NCBI GenBank assembly: GCA_002435595.1
Contig: DJBL01000031.1
Coordinates: forward strand, 1-20,037
Length of the DNA stretch: 20,037 bases
Origin: Stenotrophomonas maltophilia
GTDB lineage: Bacteria; Pseudomonadota; Gammaproteobacteria; Xanthomonadales; Xanthomonadaceae
Direction of reading: 5' to 3'
The notes beneath the pieces are model-generated. The model was not told the DNA's origin and made no database searches. It saw only the letters and a list, made by a program, of their open reading frames with translations. Within the stretch, counting starts at the first letter, position 1; each line of letters begins with the position of its first letter. Both the position numbers and the translations under genes were made by a program. Shown in pieces: positions 1-7,513 of the stretch.

Positions 1-474
1 CTGGACCCGCAGGCCCAGGTCGACGTGCTGCGCGCGGCGATCGTGGCCGAGCCGGACAAGGACGAACTCAAGCTGGACCTGGCCCTGGCCCTGCTGCAGA
101 CCGGCGCCAGCGCCGAGGCCGGCGCCCTGCTCGACGCCCTGCCCGCCAACCTGGCCACCGATGACCGCGCCGTGCGCGCCCGTGCGCGCCTGGACTTCGC
201 CAACGCCCTGCAGGATGCCCCGGCCGCCGACCTCCTCGACGCGCGCATCCAGGCCAACGCCGATGACCTGCAGGCGCGCCACCTGCGTGGCGTGCAACTG
301 CTGCTGGGCGGCCAGGACGAGGCCGCCCTCGAGCAGTTCCTGGAAATGCTGCGGCGCGACCGCAGCTTCGCCGAAGGGTTGCCGCGCAAGCTGCTGATCG
401 ATGCGTTCAAGGTGGTCGCCGACGAGGACCTGGTGGGGCGCTACCGCCGCCGCATGGCGTCGCTGCTGTTCTGA
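1..474 (+). CDS. cnoX: Co-chaperone CnoX/YbbN, C-terminal part (5' end outside window)
   Basis: The frame is open from base 1 and ends at TGA 472-474, leaving about 157 C-terminal residues. The segment is all-helical and Ala/Leu-rich, like the TPR-type half of CnoX. It closes with LRRDRSF, then LLIDAF, then YRRRMASLLF, a run that closely resembles the end of E. coli YbbN. CnoX is known as a holdase that is activated by hypochlorous acid and hands unfolded proteins to GroEL/ES and DnaK. The N-terminal thioredoxin-like domain should lie upstream and cannot be seen, so whether it keeps a CxxC motif is unknown. A strong hairpin follows the stop by a few bases. The family call is fairly secure; activity is inferred from the family. 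Confidence 0.85.
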   Translation: MDPQAQVDVLRAAIVAEPDKDELKLDLALALLQTGASAEAGALLDALPANLATDDRAVRARARLDFANALQDAPAADLLDARIQANADDLQARHLRGVQLLLGGQDEAALEQFLEMLRRDRSFAEGLPRKLLIDAFKVVADEDLVGRYRRRMASLLF

Positions 475-479
475 CCGGG

Positions 480-504
480 CCGGCCGACGCGTATCGTCGG
501 CCGG
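480..504 (+). terminator. Hairpin after cnoX, possible terminator
   Basis: Bases 480-489 (CCGGCCGACG) pair perfectly with 495-504 (CGTCGGCCGG) around the loop CGTAT, starting 6 nt after the cnoX stop. No T-tract follows, so intrinsic termination is uncertain. It may act instead as an mRNA 3'-end barrier. Confidence 0.45.
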
Positions 505-525
505 ACACGACAGGCGCGCATTAGC

Positions 526-552
526 GGATCACGCGGTTCTGTGGCGTGATCC
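526..552. repeat. Perfect 9-bp inverted repeat upstream of the FecR gene
   Basis: GGATCACGC (526-534) and GCGTGATCC (544-552) form a perfect dyad with a 9-nt centre. It lies about 35 nt upstream of an AT-rich AATAAT (588-593) that could be a -10 box, with no good -35. It could be an operator or a second RNA hairpin after cnoX. I recognise no specific regulator. Confidence 0.4.
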
Positions 553-639
553 CGGTCACGTTCAGAAACCCTGCACGGCCGCCGGGCAATAATGCGCGCG
601 CGGCACGTTGGATGCTGCGATCCATTCGGGGGGATGAGG

Positions 640-688
640 TCTGGGCCATGGGGGCCGCAGGGCTGAGCCCCGTCCTGCAAGGCCCAGA
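640..688 (+). promoter_or_regulatory. Leader hairpin ending at the FecR start codon
   Basis: TCTGGGCC (640-647) is complementary to GGCCCAGA (681-688). The last A of the second arm is the first base of the ATG at 688. Inside, GGGGC (651-655) can pair with GCCCC (667-671), giving a two-tier stem. The only SD-like bases (AAGG, 679-682) are partly inside the outer stem. The pairing is seen in the sequence; a role in translation control is inferred. Confidence 0.35.
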
Positions 689-2352
689 TGACCGTGAGTT
701 CGACCCGTTTGCCGCACCTTTGTTCGCTGAGCCGCCGCCTGCTGATGCTGGTGGCGCTGCTGTCCACCGCCTTCCCGACCTTGGCCCAGGACTGGACCTA
801 CCGGGTGCGCCCCGGCGACACGCTGTGGGACCTCGGCGGACGCTACCTCAAACCGTCGGTGCCCTGGGAACAGCTGCAGGCGCACAACCGCGTGGTCGAT
901 CCCTACCGCCTGCCACCGGGCAGCCAGCTGCGGTTCCCGGTGGCCTGGCTGGCCGTGCAACCGGCCCCGGCGCACGTGCTTGCCACCCGCGGCAAGGTCC
1001 AGTTCGGCGATGCCGGCCAGAGCGCGCTGCACGACGTGGCCGAAGGCCAGCAGCTCACCATCGGCCAGCACCTGGTCACCGGCGCCGACGCCAGCGTGAC
1101 CATCGCCTTTGCCGATCAATCGCGCCTGCAGCTGCGCGAAAACTCGCGCCTGCGCCTGGACCAGCTCAGTCGTTACGGCCGCACCGGCATGGTCGACACG
1201 CGCCTGCGGCTGGAACAGGGCCGCACCAGCAACCGGGTCACCCCCGCCAAGGGGCCGGCCTCGCGCTACATCATCGATGCGCCCACGGCCACCAGCAGCG
1301 TGCGCGGCACGGTGTTCCGGGTCAGCGCCGGCGAGCCGGGCCACAGCGCGTCCACCGAGGTGCTCGAAGGCCGGGTACAGGTGGGCAACCGGCGCGGCGA
1401 GCGGCTGGTCACCCGCGGGCAGGCTACGCGCAGCGCCTCGGCCGATGCCCGCCCGGCCGCCGCCGAAGCCCTGTTGCCGCCGCCCCTGCTGGCATCCGCG
1501 CACCTGCGCCTGGATACCCTGCCGGCGCAGCTGGCATGGTCGGCCGTGCCGCAGGCCGCGCACTACCGCGTGGAGGTCGTGCGCGCCGACCAGCCGGAGA
1601 TCCTGCTGTTCGCCCGCCAGACCGACGCCACCACCCTGACCCTGCCGGACCTGCCGCCGGGCAACCTGCGCCTGCTGGTGCGTGCGATCAGCGCCGAGGG
1701 CGTGGAAGGCCTGGATGCCGAACACGATTTCGAGGTCCGCGACCAGCCGGTGGCGCCGCTGACGGTGCGTCCGGTCAACCAGGAGACGGTCAACAGCGCG
1801 CGCCCGCGCTTTGAGTGGAGCCAGGTCGGCCTGGCCCGCTCGACCGTGCTGCAGGTCGCCCGGGATGCGCAGTTCCTGGACCCGCTGCTGGAGCAGGAGA
1901 GCCGCGGCACCCACCTGCGCGCGGGCCGGGACCTGGCCCCCGGCGACTATTTCTGGCGGGTCGCCTCGCGCGATGACAACGGCCACCGCGGGCGTTTCGG
2001 CCAGCCGGTCGCGCTGACCGTCACCGATGCGCCCATCGACCCGGCACTGCAGCCCCCACAGGCGGCCAAGGGCCAGCTGACCCTGCGCTGGCAGGCCGGC
2101 GAGCCCGGCCAGCGTTACCGCGTGCAGCTCGATCGCCGCGGCGATTTCAGCCGGCCGCTGCTCGACCGCGAGGTCGCGCAGCCGGAGGTGTCGCTCAAGC
2201 GCCCCTGGCGCGGCACCCTGCACGTGCGCGTGCAGTACATCGACGAGGACGGCTATGCCGGTGCCTTCTCGCCGGCCCAGCAGATCGCCCTGCCCTGCCG
2301 CACCTGTTACGGCGTCGGCGGCGGCGCACTGTTGCTGTGGCTGCTGCTGTGA
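688..2352 (+). CDS. Exported LysM-FecR domain protein
   Basis: This 554-residue protein begins with a basic, then hydrophobic N-terminus that looks like a signal peptide cut near residues 32-34 (PTLAQ-DW). A LysM motif follows at about 37-85 (YRVRPGDTLWDL and an AHN segment), which in this family binds glycan or peptidoglycan. A FecR-type domain spans roughly 130-235 (FADQSRLQLRENSRL, VRGTVFRV). Beyond it lie about 300 residues of beta-rich fibronectin-like repeats, and then a short hydrophobic end (GGGALLLWLLL). I chose ATG 688 because it gives a full signal peptide; GTG 694 is possible. The next gene overlaps by 4 nt. Unlike classical FecR, it has no sigma factor beside it. A likely role is an envelope sensor or partner of the cyclase encoded next; that is inference from context. 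Confidence 0.85.
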   Translation: MTVSSTRLPHLCSLSRRLLMLVALLSTAFPTLAQDWTYRVRPGDTLWDLGGRYLKPSVPWEQLQAHNRVVDPYRLPPGSQLRFPVAWLAVQPAPAHVLATRGKVQFGDAGQSALHDVAEGQQLTIGQHLVTGADASVTIAFADQSRLQLRENSRLRLDQLSRYGRTGMVDTRLRLEQGRTSNRVTPAKGPASRYIIDAPTATSSVRGTVFRVSAGEPGHSASTEVLEGRVQVGNRRGERLVTRGQATRSASADARPAAAEALLPPPLLASAHLRLDTLPAQLAWSAVPQAAHYRVEVVRADQPEILLFARQTDATTLTLPDLPPGNLRLLVRAISAEGVEGLDAEHDFEVRDQPVAPLTVRPVNQETVNSARPRFEWSQVGLARSTVLQVARDAQFLDPLLEQESRGTHLRAGRDLAPGDYFWRVASRDDNGHRGRFGQPVALTVTDAPIDPALQPPQAAKGQLTLRWQAGEPGQRYRVQLDRRGDFSRPLLDREVAQPEVSLKRPWRGTLHVRVQYIDEDGYAGAFSPAQQIALPCRTCYGVGGGALLLWLLL

Positions 2353-3986
2353 GACCGCTGAGCCTGTCCTGGCCCCAGCGCATCCTGCTCTCGGTGCTGG
2401 TCGGTGCGCTGGCCACCGCAGCCAGCCACTGGCAGTGGTTCTGGCAGCAGGATGAGGCGGTGTACGACCGCTATGTCGGCGGCTGGGAGTACCGGCCGGA
2501 CCCGCGCCTGCTGATCGTGGCCATCGATGACAACAGCCTGCAGCAGATCGGCCAGTGGCCGTGGCCGCGGGCAACCCATGCGCGCCTGCTCGACCGCCTC
2601 ACCCAGGCCGGCAGCACCCGGGTGGTGCTGGACCTGATGCTGTCCGAGCCGGACCGCCAGGACGCCGCGCAGGATGCCGAACTGGCCGCGGCGATCCGCC
2701 GCAACGGCCACGTGGTGCTGCCGGTGCTGGCCGCCCCCGCCAGTGGCCCGCGCATGGCCGAAGAGCTGCTGCCGATCCCGCTGATCGCCGCCAACGCAGC
2801 CACGCTGGGCCACAGCGATATCGAGGTGGATGCCGACGGGGTCGCGCGCGGGCTGTACCTCACCGCGGGCATCGGATCGCCGCACTGGCCGGCACTGGGC
2901 CTGGCCCTGGCCGACGTGCGCGGGCCGCTGCCGGGCCTGCGCGATGCCGAGCCGGCGCAGTCCTCGCCCTACCAGTGGCGACGCAACCACTACGTGCGCG
3001 TGCGCTACGCCGGCCCCCCCGAGCGTTTTCCGCAGGTGTCCTACGTGGATGTGCTCAACGGCGATGTCGATCCGGCGCTACTGCGTGGGCGGCTGGTGGT
3101 GGTGGGCATCACCGCCAGCGGGATCGCCCCGCGGCTGCTCACCCCGACCAGCCGCGAGCGCTGGATGAGCGGCAGCGAGTACCAGGCCAACGTGGCCTCG
3201 ATGCTGCTCAGCGACACCGTCATCAGCTTGCCGCAGACGCTCTGGCAGGACCTGCTGAGCGGCCTGCTGGTGGCGCTGTGCTGCCTCGGGCTGACCCTGC
3301 CCCGGGCCGTGGCCAGCGCGCTGCTGGCTCTGCCCTGTACGCTGCTGCTCAGTTTCGTGCTGCTGCGCGCCGGCCACCTGTGGTTCGCCCCGGCCGCGGC
3401 GCTGACCGGCATGCTCGCGGTGATCGCCGCCTGGGTGCTGTGGCGGATCAGTGCGTGGCGCCGCCAGGCCAACAGCGATGCCCTGACCGGGCTGGGCAAC
3501 CGCCTGCGATTCGAGCAGACCCTGCAGCAGGAACATGACGCCGGGCGCCGCAACGGTCGGCCGCTGAGCCTGGTGTTGATCGACGTGGATCACTTCAAGC
3601 ACCACAACGACCTGTACGGCCACCATGCCGGTGACAGCGTGCTGCGCCAGATCGCCGCCGAGATCGGCGCGCACGCGCGCCGACCGCGCGACATGGCCGC
3701 GCGGTTCGGCGGCGACGAATTCGCCCTGATCCTGCCCGACACCGCCGCCGAAGGCGCCGTGCTGGTGGTGGAGGACCTGCTCGCGCGGACCCGTTCGCTG
3801 GCCATCCCCGCCGGCCAGGGCCAGACCATCCAGATCACCCTGACCGTGGGCGTCTACACCCGGGTGCCGGCAACCAACAGCGAGCCCCGGCACTTCTTTG
3901 AAGGTGCCGACGCGGCGCTGTACCGGGCCAAGGCCGCCGGGCGCGACGGCTACGTGGCCGACGAGGGCGAGCCCGGCGCGGGGTGA
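2349..3986 (+). CDS. CHASE2-GGDEF diguanylate cyclase
   Basis: The protein makes the second messenger cyclic di-GMP from two GTP. After one N-terminal membrane helix comes a periplasmic CHASE2 sensor domain (about residues 35-280, with DPRLLIVAIDDNSL near its start). Three hydrophobic helices follow at roughly 295-370, then a cytoplasmic GGDEF domain to the end. The active site GGDEF is intact. An RPRD motif sits five residues before it, matching the RxxD inhibitory site for product feedback. The GTG at 2349 overlaps the TGA of the FecR gene (GTGA), implying translational coupling; an in-frame GTG at 2337 would add four residues. CHASE2 receptors paired with FecR proteins recur in bacteria, so the exported neighbour is the best candidate for ligand or regulator. 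The cyclase call is strong; the signal is unknown. Confidence 0.92.
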   Translation: MRPLSLSWPQRILLSVLVGALATAASHWQWFWQQDEAVYDRYVGGWEYRPDPRLLIVAIDDNSLQQIGQWPWPRATHARLLDRLTQAGSTRVVLDLMLSEPDRQDAAQDAELAAAIRRNGHVVLPVLAAPASGPRMAEELLPIPLIAANAATLGHSDIEVDADGVARGLYLTAGIGSPHWPALGLALADVRGPLPGLRDAEPAQSSPYQWRRNHYVRVRYAGPPERFPQVSYVDVLNGDVDPALLRGRLVVVGITASGIAPRLLTPTSRERWMSGSEYQANVASMLLSDTVISLPQTLWQDLLSGLLVALCCLGLTLPRAVASALLALPCTLLLSFVLLRAGHLWFAPAAALTGMLAVIAAWVLWRISAWRRQANSDALTGLGNRLRFEQTLQQEHDAGRRNGRPLSLVLIDVDHFKHHNDLYGHHAGDSVLRQIAAEIGAHARRPRDMAARFGGDEFALILPDTAAEGAVLVVEDLLARTRSLAIPAGQGQTIQITLTVGVYTRVPATNSEPRHFFEGADAALYRAKAAGRDGYVADEGEPGAG

Positions 3987-4014
3987 GTCACCCGCACCAC
4001 CATACGCACGCGAA

Positions 4015-4023
4015 TGGTAGACT
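4015..4023 (+). promoter_or_regulatory. Candidate extended -10 box for the DUF4442 gene
   Basis: TGG followed by TAGACT fits an extended -10 (TGn then TAnnnT), 30 nt before the ATG at 4054. There is no convincing -35, as is tolerated with extended -10 promoters. Confidence 0.35.
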
Positions 4024-4053
4024 CGCCGACACCTCCCCAGCGGTCCGATCCCG

Positions 4054-4533
4054 ATGAAGGCCAGCATCTTCCGCCACGGCATGAACCTGTGGCCCCCGTT
4101 CCTGTTCACCGGCATCCATGTCACCACGGTCAGCGAGGATTACCGGCATGTGCGGGTGGAACTGCGCATGCGCCCCTGGAACCGCAACTACGTGGGCACG
4201 CACTTCGGCGGCAGCCTGTTTGCGATGACCGATCCGTTCTGGATGCTCACGGTGATGCACAACCTGGGCCGCGACTACTACGTGTGGGACAGGGCCGGCG
4301 AGATCGAATTCCTCAAGCCCGGGCGTGGCACGGTGAGCGCCGAGTTCCGCCTGGAGCCGGCCCTGCTGGAGCAGCTGCGCGCGGCCACCGCGGGCGGCGA
4401 GAAGTACCTGCACTGGTTCAGCAACGACATTGTCGATGCGCAGGGTGAGGTGGTGGCGCGCGTACGCAAGCAGGTCTACCTGCGCCTGAAGCCGGAGGCC
4501 CGCGCGGCCCGGGCCGCCGCGCCGACGGCCTGA
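4054..4533 (+). CDS. DUF4442 family protein (hotdog-fold, thioesterase-like)
   Basis: This 159-residue cytosolic protein has no signal peptide or membrane helix. It contains the central segment NYVGTHFGGSLFAMTDP, which fits DUF4442, a family in the hotdog/thioesterase superfamily where a long helix follows an HFGG-type turn. Later it has the beta segments EIEFLKPGRGTVSAEF and GEVVARVRKQVYLRLKP. Length is normal for the family. By family it could act on an acyl-CoA or acyl-carrier thioester, but no substrate is established and no catalytic residue can be named with confidence. It is probably a single-gene unit: 67 nt separate it from the cyclase upstream and over 230 nt from the next gene. Confidence 0.8.
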   Translation: MKASIFRHGMNLWPPFLFTGIHVTTVSEDYRHVRVELRMRPWNRNYVGTHFGGSLFAMTDPFWMLTVMHNLGRDYYVWDRAGEIEFLKPGRGTVSAEFRLEPALLEQLRAATAGGEKYLHWFSNDIVDAQGEVVARVRKQVYLRLKPEARAARAAAPTA

Positions 4534-4755
4534 GGCACGGCGCGCCGCGGCCGTTTCAGCGCGCGCCACGCCCATGACAACGGCACGCGCTGCCCGTGTC
4601 CCTGGCCATCGCTGGCGCTGCCTACCGGCGCACCCGGAGCGCCTCGTGGTCCGCGCTGATCGGCCGCGCGTGCACGCGCTGCCGCGCAGCCCGAGCCGCT
4701 CGCGTACGCCCCGCTTCGCGTCGCGGCGGCAGGCTCATCCGGGCATCGGCACCGC

Positions 4756-4761
4756 TACAAT
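4756..4761 (+). promoter_or_regulatory. Candidate -10 box placing transcription start at the DUF502 ATG
   Basis: TACAAT lies 6 nt before the ATG at 4768, so transcription from it would begin at or next to the A of the start codon (leaderless mRNA). No clear -35 or SD is visible. The rest of 4534-4767 holds no gene that I can support. Confidence 0.35.
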
Positions 4762-4767
4762 GCGTCG

Positions 4768-5445
4768 ATGTCGCCCCAAGCCCCCCAACTCGTTCCGCGC
4801 CCCTCCCTGCAGCGCCTGTTCCTGACCGGCCTGCTGACCCTGTTGCCGATCTGGCTGACCTGGGTGGTGGTCAAATTCGTCTTCGTGCTGTTGTCGGGCA
4901 TTTCCAGCCCGGTCGTGGTGCCCCTGTCCGAGCAGATCGCCGCGTCCTTCCCGCACTACCTGGGCTGGGTCAAGGTCGAGTGGATGCAGAACCTGATCGG
5001 GCTGGGCGCTACCCTGCTGGTGATCCTCAGCGTGGGCGTGCTCAGCCGGCGGGTGATCGGCCAGCGCGTGCTGCGCTGGTTCGGCGCGGTGATCAAGCGC
5101 ATCCCGCTGGCCAGCATCATCTACGACAGCGCCAAGAAACTGCTGGACATGCTGCAGACCGAGCCGGGCAGCACCCAGCGCGTTGTGCTGATCGACTTCC
5201 CGCACCGCGACATGAAGTCGGTCGGCCTGGTGACGCGGGTGATCCGCGAACAGGGCACCGATCGCGAGCTGGCCGCGGTCTACGTGCCGACCACGCCCAA
5301 CCCGACCTCCGGCTACCTGGAGATCGTGCCGGTGGAGCTGCTCACGCCCACCGACTGGACCGTGGACCAGGCCATGAGCTTCATCATCTCCGGCGGCGCG
5401 GTCGCCCCGGAAAGCGTACCGTTCACCCGCGCCGGCGACCGCTAG
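4768..5445 (+). CDS. DUF502 family inner-membrane protein
   Basis: This 225-residue protein has two strong membrane helices, at about 17-43 (FLTGLLTLLPIWLTWVVV) and 75-95 (LIGLGATLLVILSVGVL). A soluble domain follows with the DUF502 hallmarks IPLASIIYDSAKKLLDML and VYVPTTPNPTSGYLEIVP. The family is widespread in bacteria and has a plant relative linked to membrane trafficking, but no bacterial biochemical function is established. The start is the only ATG giving the intact first helix, and there is no SD, consistent with the leaderless reading of the -10 just upstream. The family call is strong; the function is unknown. Confidence 0.88.
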   Translation: MSPQAPQLVPRPSLQRLFLTGLLTLLPIWLTWVVVKFVFVLLSGISSPVVVPLSEQIAASFPHYLGWVKVEWMQNLIGLGATLLVILSVGVLSRRVIGQRVLRWFGAVIKRIPLASIIYDSAKKLLDMLQTEPGSTQRVVLIDFPHRDMKSVGLVTRVIREQGTDRELAAVYVPTTPNPTSGYLEIVPVELLTPTDWTVDQAMSFIISGGAVAPESVPFTRAGDR

Positions 5446-5473
5446 GCCACCAGCGCAGGGCCTGGCCGGTGGC
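5446..5473 (+). terminator. Weak hairpin after the DUF502 gene
   Basis: GCCACC (5446-5451) directly after the TAG pairs with GGTGGC (5468-5473). No T-tract follows, so termination is only a possibility. Confidence 0.25.
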
Positions 5474-5578
5474 ATGAACGCTGCCCGCCCGCCGCGGCCA
5501 CCCGGTGCCCCCGGCGCTGGCCGTACGGGCGCGGATCGGGCAAGCTCCCCGGTCTGTGTAGTGTTACGGAAACAGCCG

Positions 5579-7492
5579 ATGCCCCACCCCGCCCGCGCCC
5601 TGGCGCTCGCCATCGCCGCCCTGCTGGTGTTCAGCACCGCCGCCCCGGCTGAAGCCGCCAAGAAAAAGGCCAACCGGCCCGCTGCCGCGCAGACCCGGCA
5701 GGCGGCCAAGCCCAAGGCCAAGCCGCGCGCACGCCCCGCCGCCGCCCCGACCCGCCAGCCGCTGGTGCGCCAGCAGAGCAAGGCCGCCCAGCTCAACCGC
5801 ATCTACGATGAATACTGGGATGCCTCGATGCGGCTCAACCCGCTGCAGGCCACCTTCCAGGGCGATGCCCGCCACAACGACCAGCTGCCCAACATCCTTT
5901 CGGCCGCCTACCGCCAGCAGTCGCACGACTTCACCGTGGAGTGGCTGGGCAAGGTGGAGAAGATCGGTGCCGACGGCCTGACCGGCCAGGACCTGCTGAG
6001 CTATGAAATCTTCGTGCGCGACGCGCGCATGTCGGTGGCCGCCGAGAAGTATCCGAGCTGGATGCTGCCGGTCAGCCAGTACTACAACCTCGGCAGCATC
6101 ATGGCCATCCTCGGCTCCGGCTCGGGCGCCCAGCCCTTCAACACGGTCAAGGACTACGACAGTTGGTCCAGGCGCTCGCTGGGCATCGGCCCGCTGTTCG
6201 ACCAGGCCGTGGCGAACATGCGCCAGGGCATGGCCGCCGGCGTGGTGCAGCCGCGCGACCTGATGGAAAAAGTGCTGCCGCAGCTGGATGCGGTGATCAA
6301 GCCGACCGCCGAGGAGAGCATCTTCTGGGCGCCGGTGCGCAACATGCCCGAGGATTTCCCGGCGGCGGACAAGGCGCGCATCAGCGCCGAGTACAAGCGC
6401 ATGATCGAGTACCGGATCATGCCGGCCTACCGTGCGCTGCGCGGGTTCATCGCCACCGAATACCTGCCGGCCACGCGCAGCAGCGACGGCCTCGGCGCAC
6501 TCCCCAACGGCCAGGCCTGGTACGCACAGAACATCGTGCAGAGCAGCGCCTCGACCCTGGACGCGCAGCAGATCCATGCCCTGGCCGAACAGCGCGTGGG
6601 CACCCTGCAGGGCCAGATCGCCGGCATCCTCAAGGACAACCGGATCCGCGGCTCGCAGCAGAAGGTGCTGCGCAACATGCGCACCGACAAGAACTTCCAG
6701 TACCCCAACGCCGAGGCGGTACTCACCCGCTACAAGCAGCTGCAGACCCAGGTCGGCAGCCGCCTGCCGACGCTGCTGGGCACCTTGCCCAAGGCGCCGA
6801 TGGACGTGCGGGCGGTGGAACCCGAGCGCGCCGCCAGCGCCGCGGCGGTCAGCTACCAGCCGCCGCTGCCCGATGGCATGCGCCCGGGCATCCTGTACGT
6901 CAACACCGGCAACCTGCCGGCCCGCCGGCGCTGGGCCGCGCCGATGCAGTTCCTGCATGAAGGCATCCCCGGCCACCACGTGCAGCTGGGGCTGCAGCAG
7001 GAACTGGACAAGCTGCCGCGCTTCCGTCGCCTCGGTGGCGACATCGCCTTCATCGAAGGCTGGGGCCTGTATGCCGAATCGCTGGGCGAGCAGCTGGGCG
7101 TGTACCAGGATCCGTACGAACGCATCGGCTACCTGCAGGCGGCGCTGACCCGCGCCGCGCGCATGGCCGCCGACACCGGCCTGCATGCCAAGGGCTGGAG
7201 CAAACGCCAGGCGGTGGACTACCTGGTCAAGACCGCCGACATGCCCAGCGAGGATGCCACCGCCGAAGTCGAACGCTTCATGGCCCTGCCCGGGCAGACC
7301 CTGCCCAACGGCCTGGGCGAGCTGAAGATGTTCGAACTGCGCGACCGTGCCAAGGCGGCGCTGGGTCCGCGCTTCGACCTGCGGCGTTTCCACGAGGAGG
7401 TGCTGCGCGACGGTTCGATGCCGCTGGATATCCTCGACGCCAAGCTGCAGCGCTGGATCGCCAGCGAGACCGCCGGCACGCCGGCCCCCTGA
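5579..7492 (+). CDS. Exported DUF885 family protein (putative zinc peptidase)
   Basis: This 637-residue protein starts with a signal peptide (residues 1-26, ending STAAPAEA). A Lys/Ala/Pro-rich linker runs to about residue 65, followed by the DUF885 domain (IYDEYWDASMRLNPLQATF onward). The motif HEGIPGHH at 460-467 and a later EGWGLYAESLG match the metal-site residues of the family, which resembles carboxypeptidase/M3-like zinc peptidases. Function is probably periplasmic or outer-membrane peptide hydrolysis, but the substrate is unknown. I chose ATG 5579 over the in-frame ATG 5474 because only the later start puts the signal peptide at the N-terminus. The serine hydrolase gene follows after 21 nt, so the two are probably co-transcribed. 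Confidence 0.88.
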   Translation: MPHPARALALAIAALLVFSTAAPAEAAKKKANRPAAAQTRQAAKPKAKPRARPAAAPTRQPLVRQQSKAAQLNRIYDEYWDASMRLNPLQATFQGDARHNDQLPNILSAAYRQQSHDFTVEWLGKVEKIGADGLTGQDLLSYEIFVRDARMSVAAEKYPSWMLPVSQYYNLGSIMAILGSGSGAQPFNTVKDYDSWSRRSLGIGPLFDQAVANMRQGMAAGVVQPRDLMEKVLPQLDAVIKPTAEESIFWAPVRNMPEDFPAADKARISAEYKRMIEYRIMPAYRALRGFIATEYLPATRSSDGLGALPNGQAWYAQNIVQSSASTLDAQQIHALAEQRVGTLQGQIAGILKDNRIRGSQQKVLRNMRTDKNFQYPNAEAVLTRYKQLQTQVGSRLPTLLGTLPKAPMDVRAVEPERAASAAAVSYQPPLPDGMRPGILYVNTGNLPARRRWAAPMQFLHEGIPGHHVQLGLQQELDKLPRFRRLGGDIAFIEGWGLYAESLGEQLGVYQDPYERIGYLQAALTRAARMAADTGLHAKGWSKRQAVDYLVKTADMPSEDATAEVERFMALPGQTLPNGLGELKMFELRDRAKAALGPRFDLRRFHEEVLRDGSMPLDILDAKLQRWIASETAGTPAP

Positions 7493-7513
7493 CCCCGGCC
7501 CCAGGAGCGGCCC

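Noticed and set aside
551..690. c-di-GMP riboswitch (GEMM) before the FecR-cyclase pair
   Set aside because: GGTCACGTT at 555-563 faintly recalls its start, but the conserved core segments and tetraloop-receptor parts are absent.
562..2574. Open minus-strand frame of 670 codons opposite the FecR gene
   Set aside because: The same GC-shadow character; the plus strand carries a signal peptide, LysM and FecR domains.
4574..4825. Short Arg/Pro-rich plus-strand frames before the DUF502 gene
   Set aside because: Compositionally biased, overlapping the real start of DUF502, with no ribosome site.
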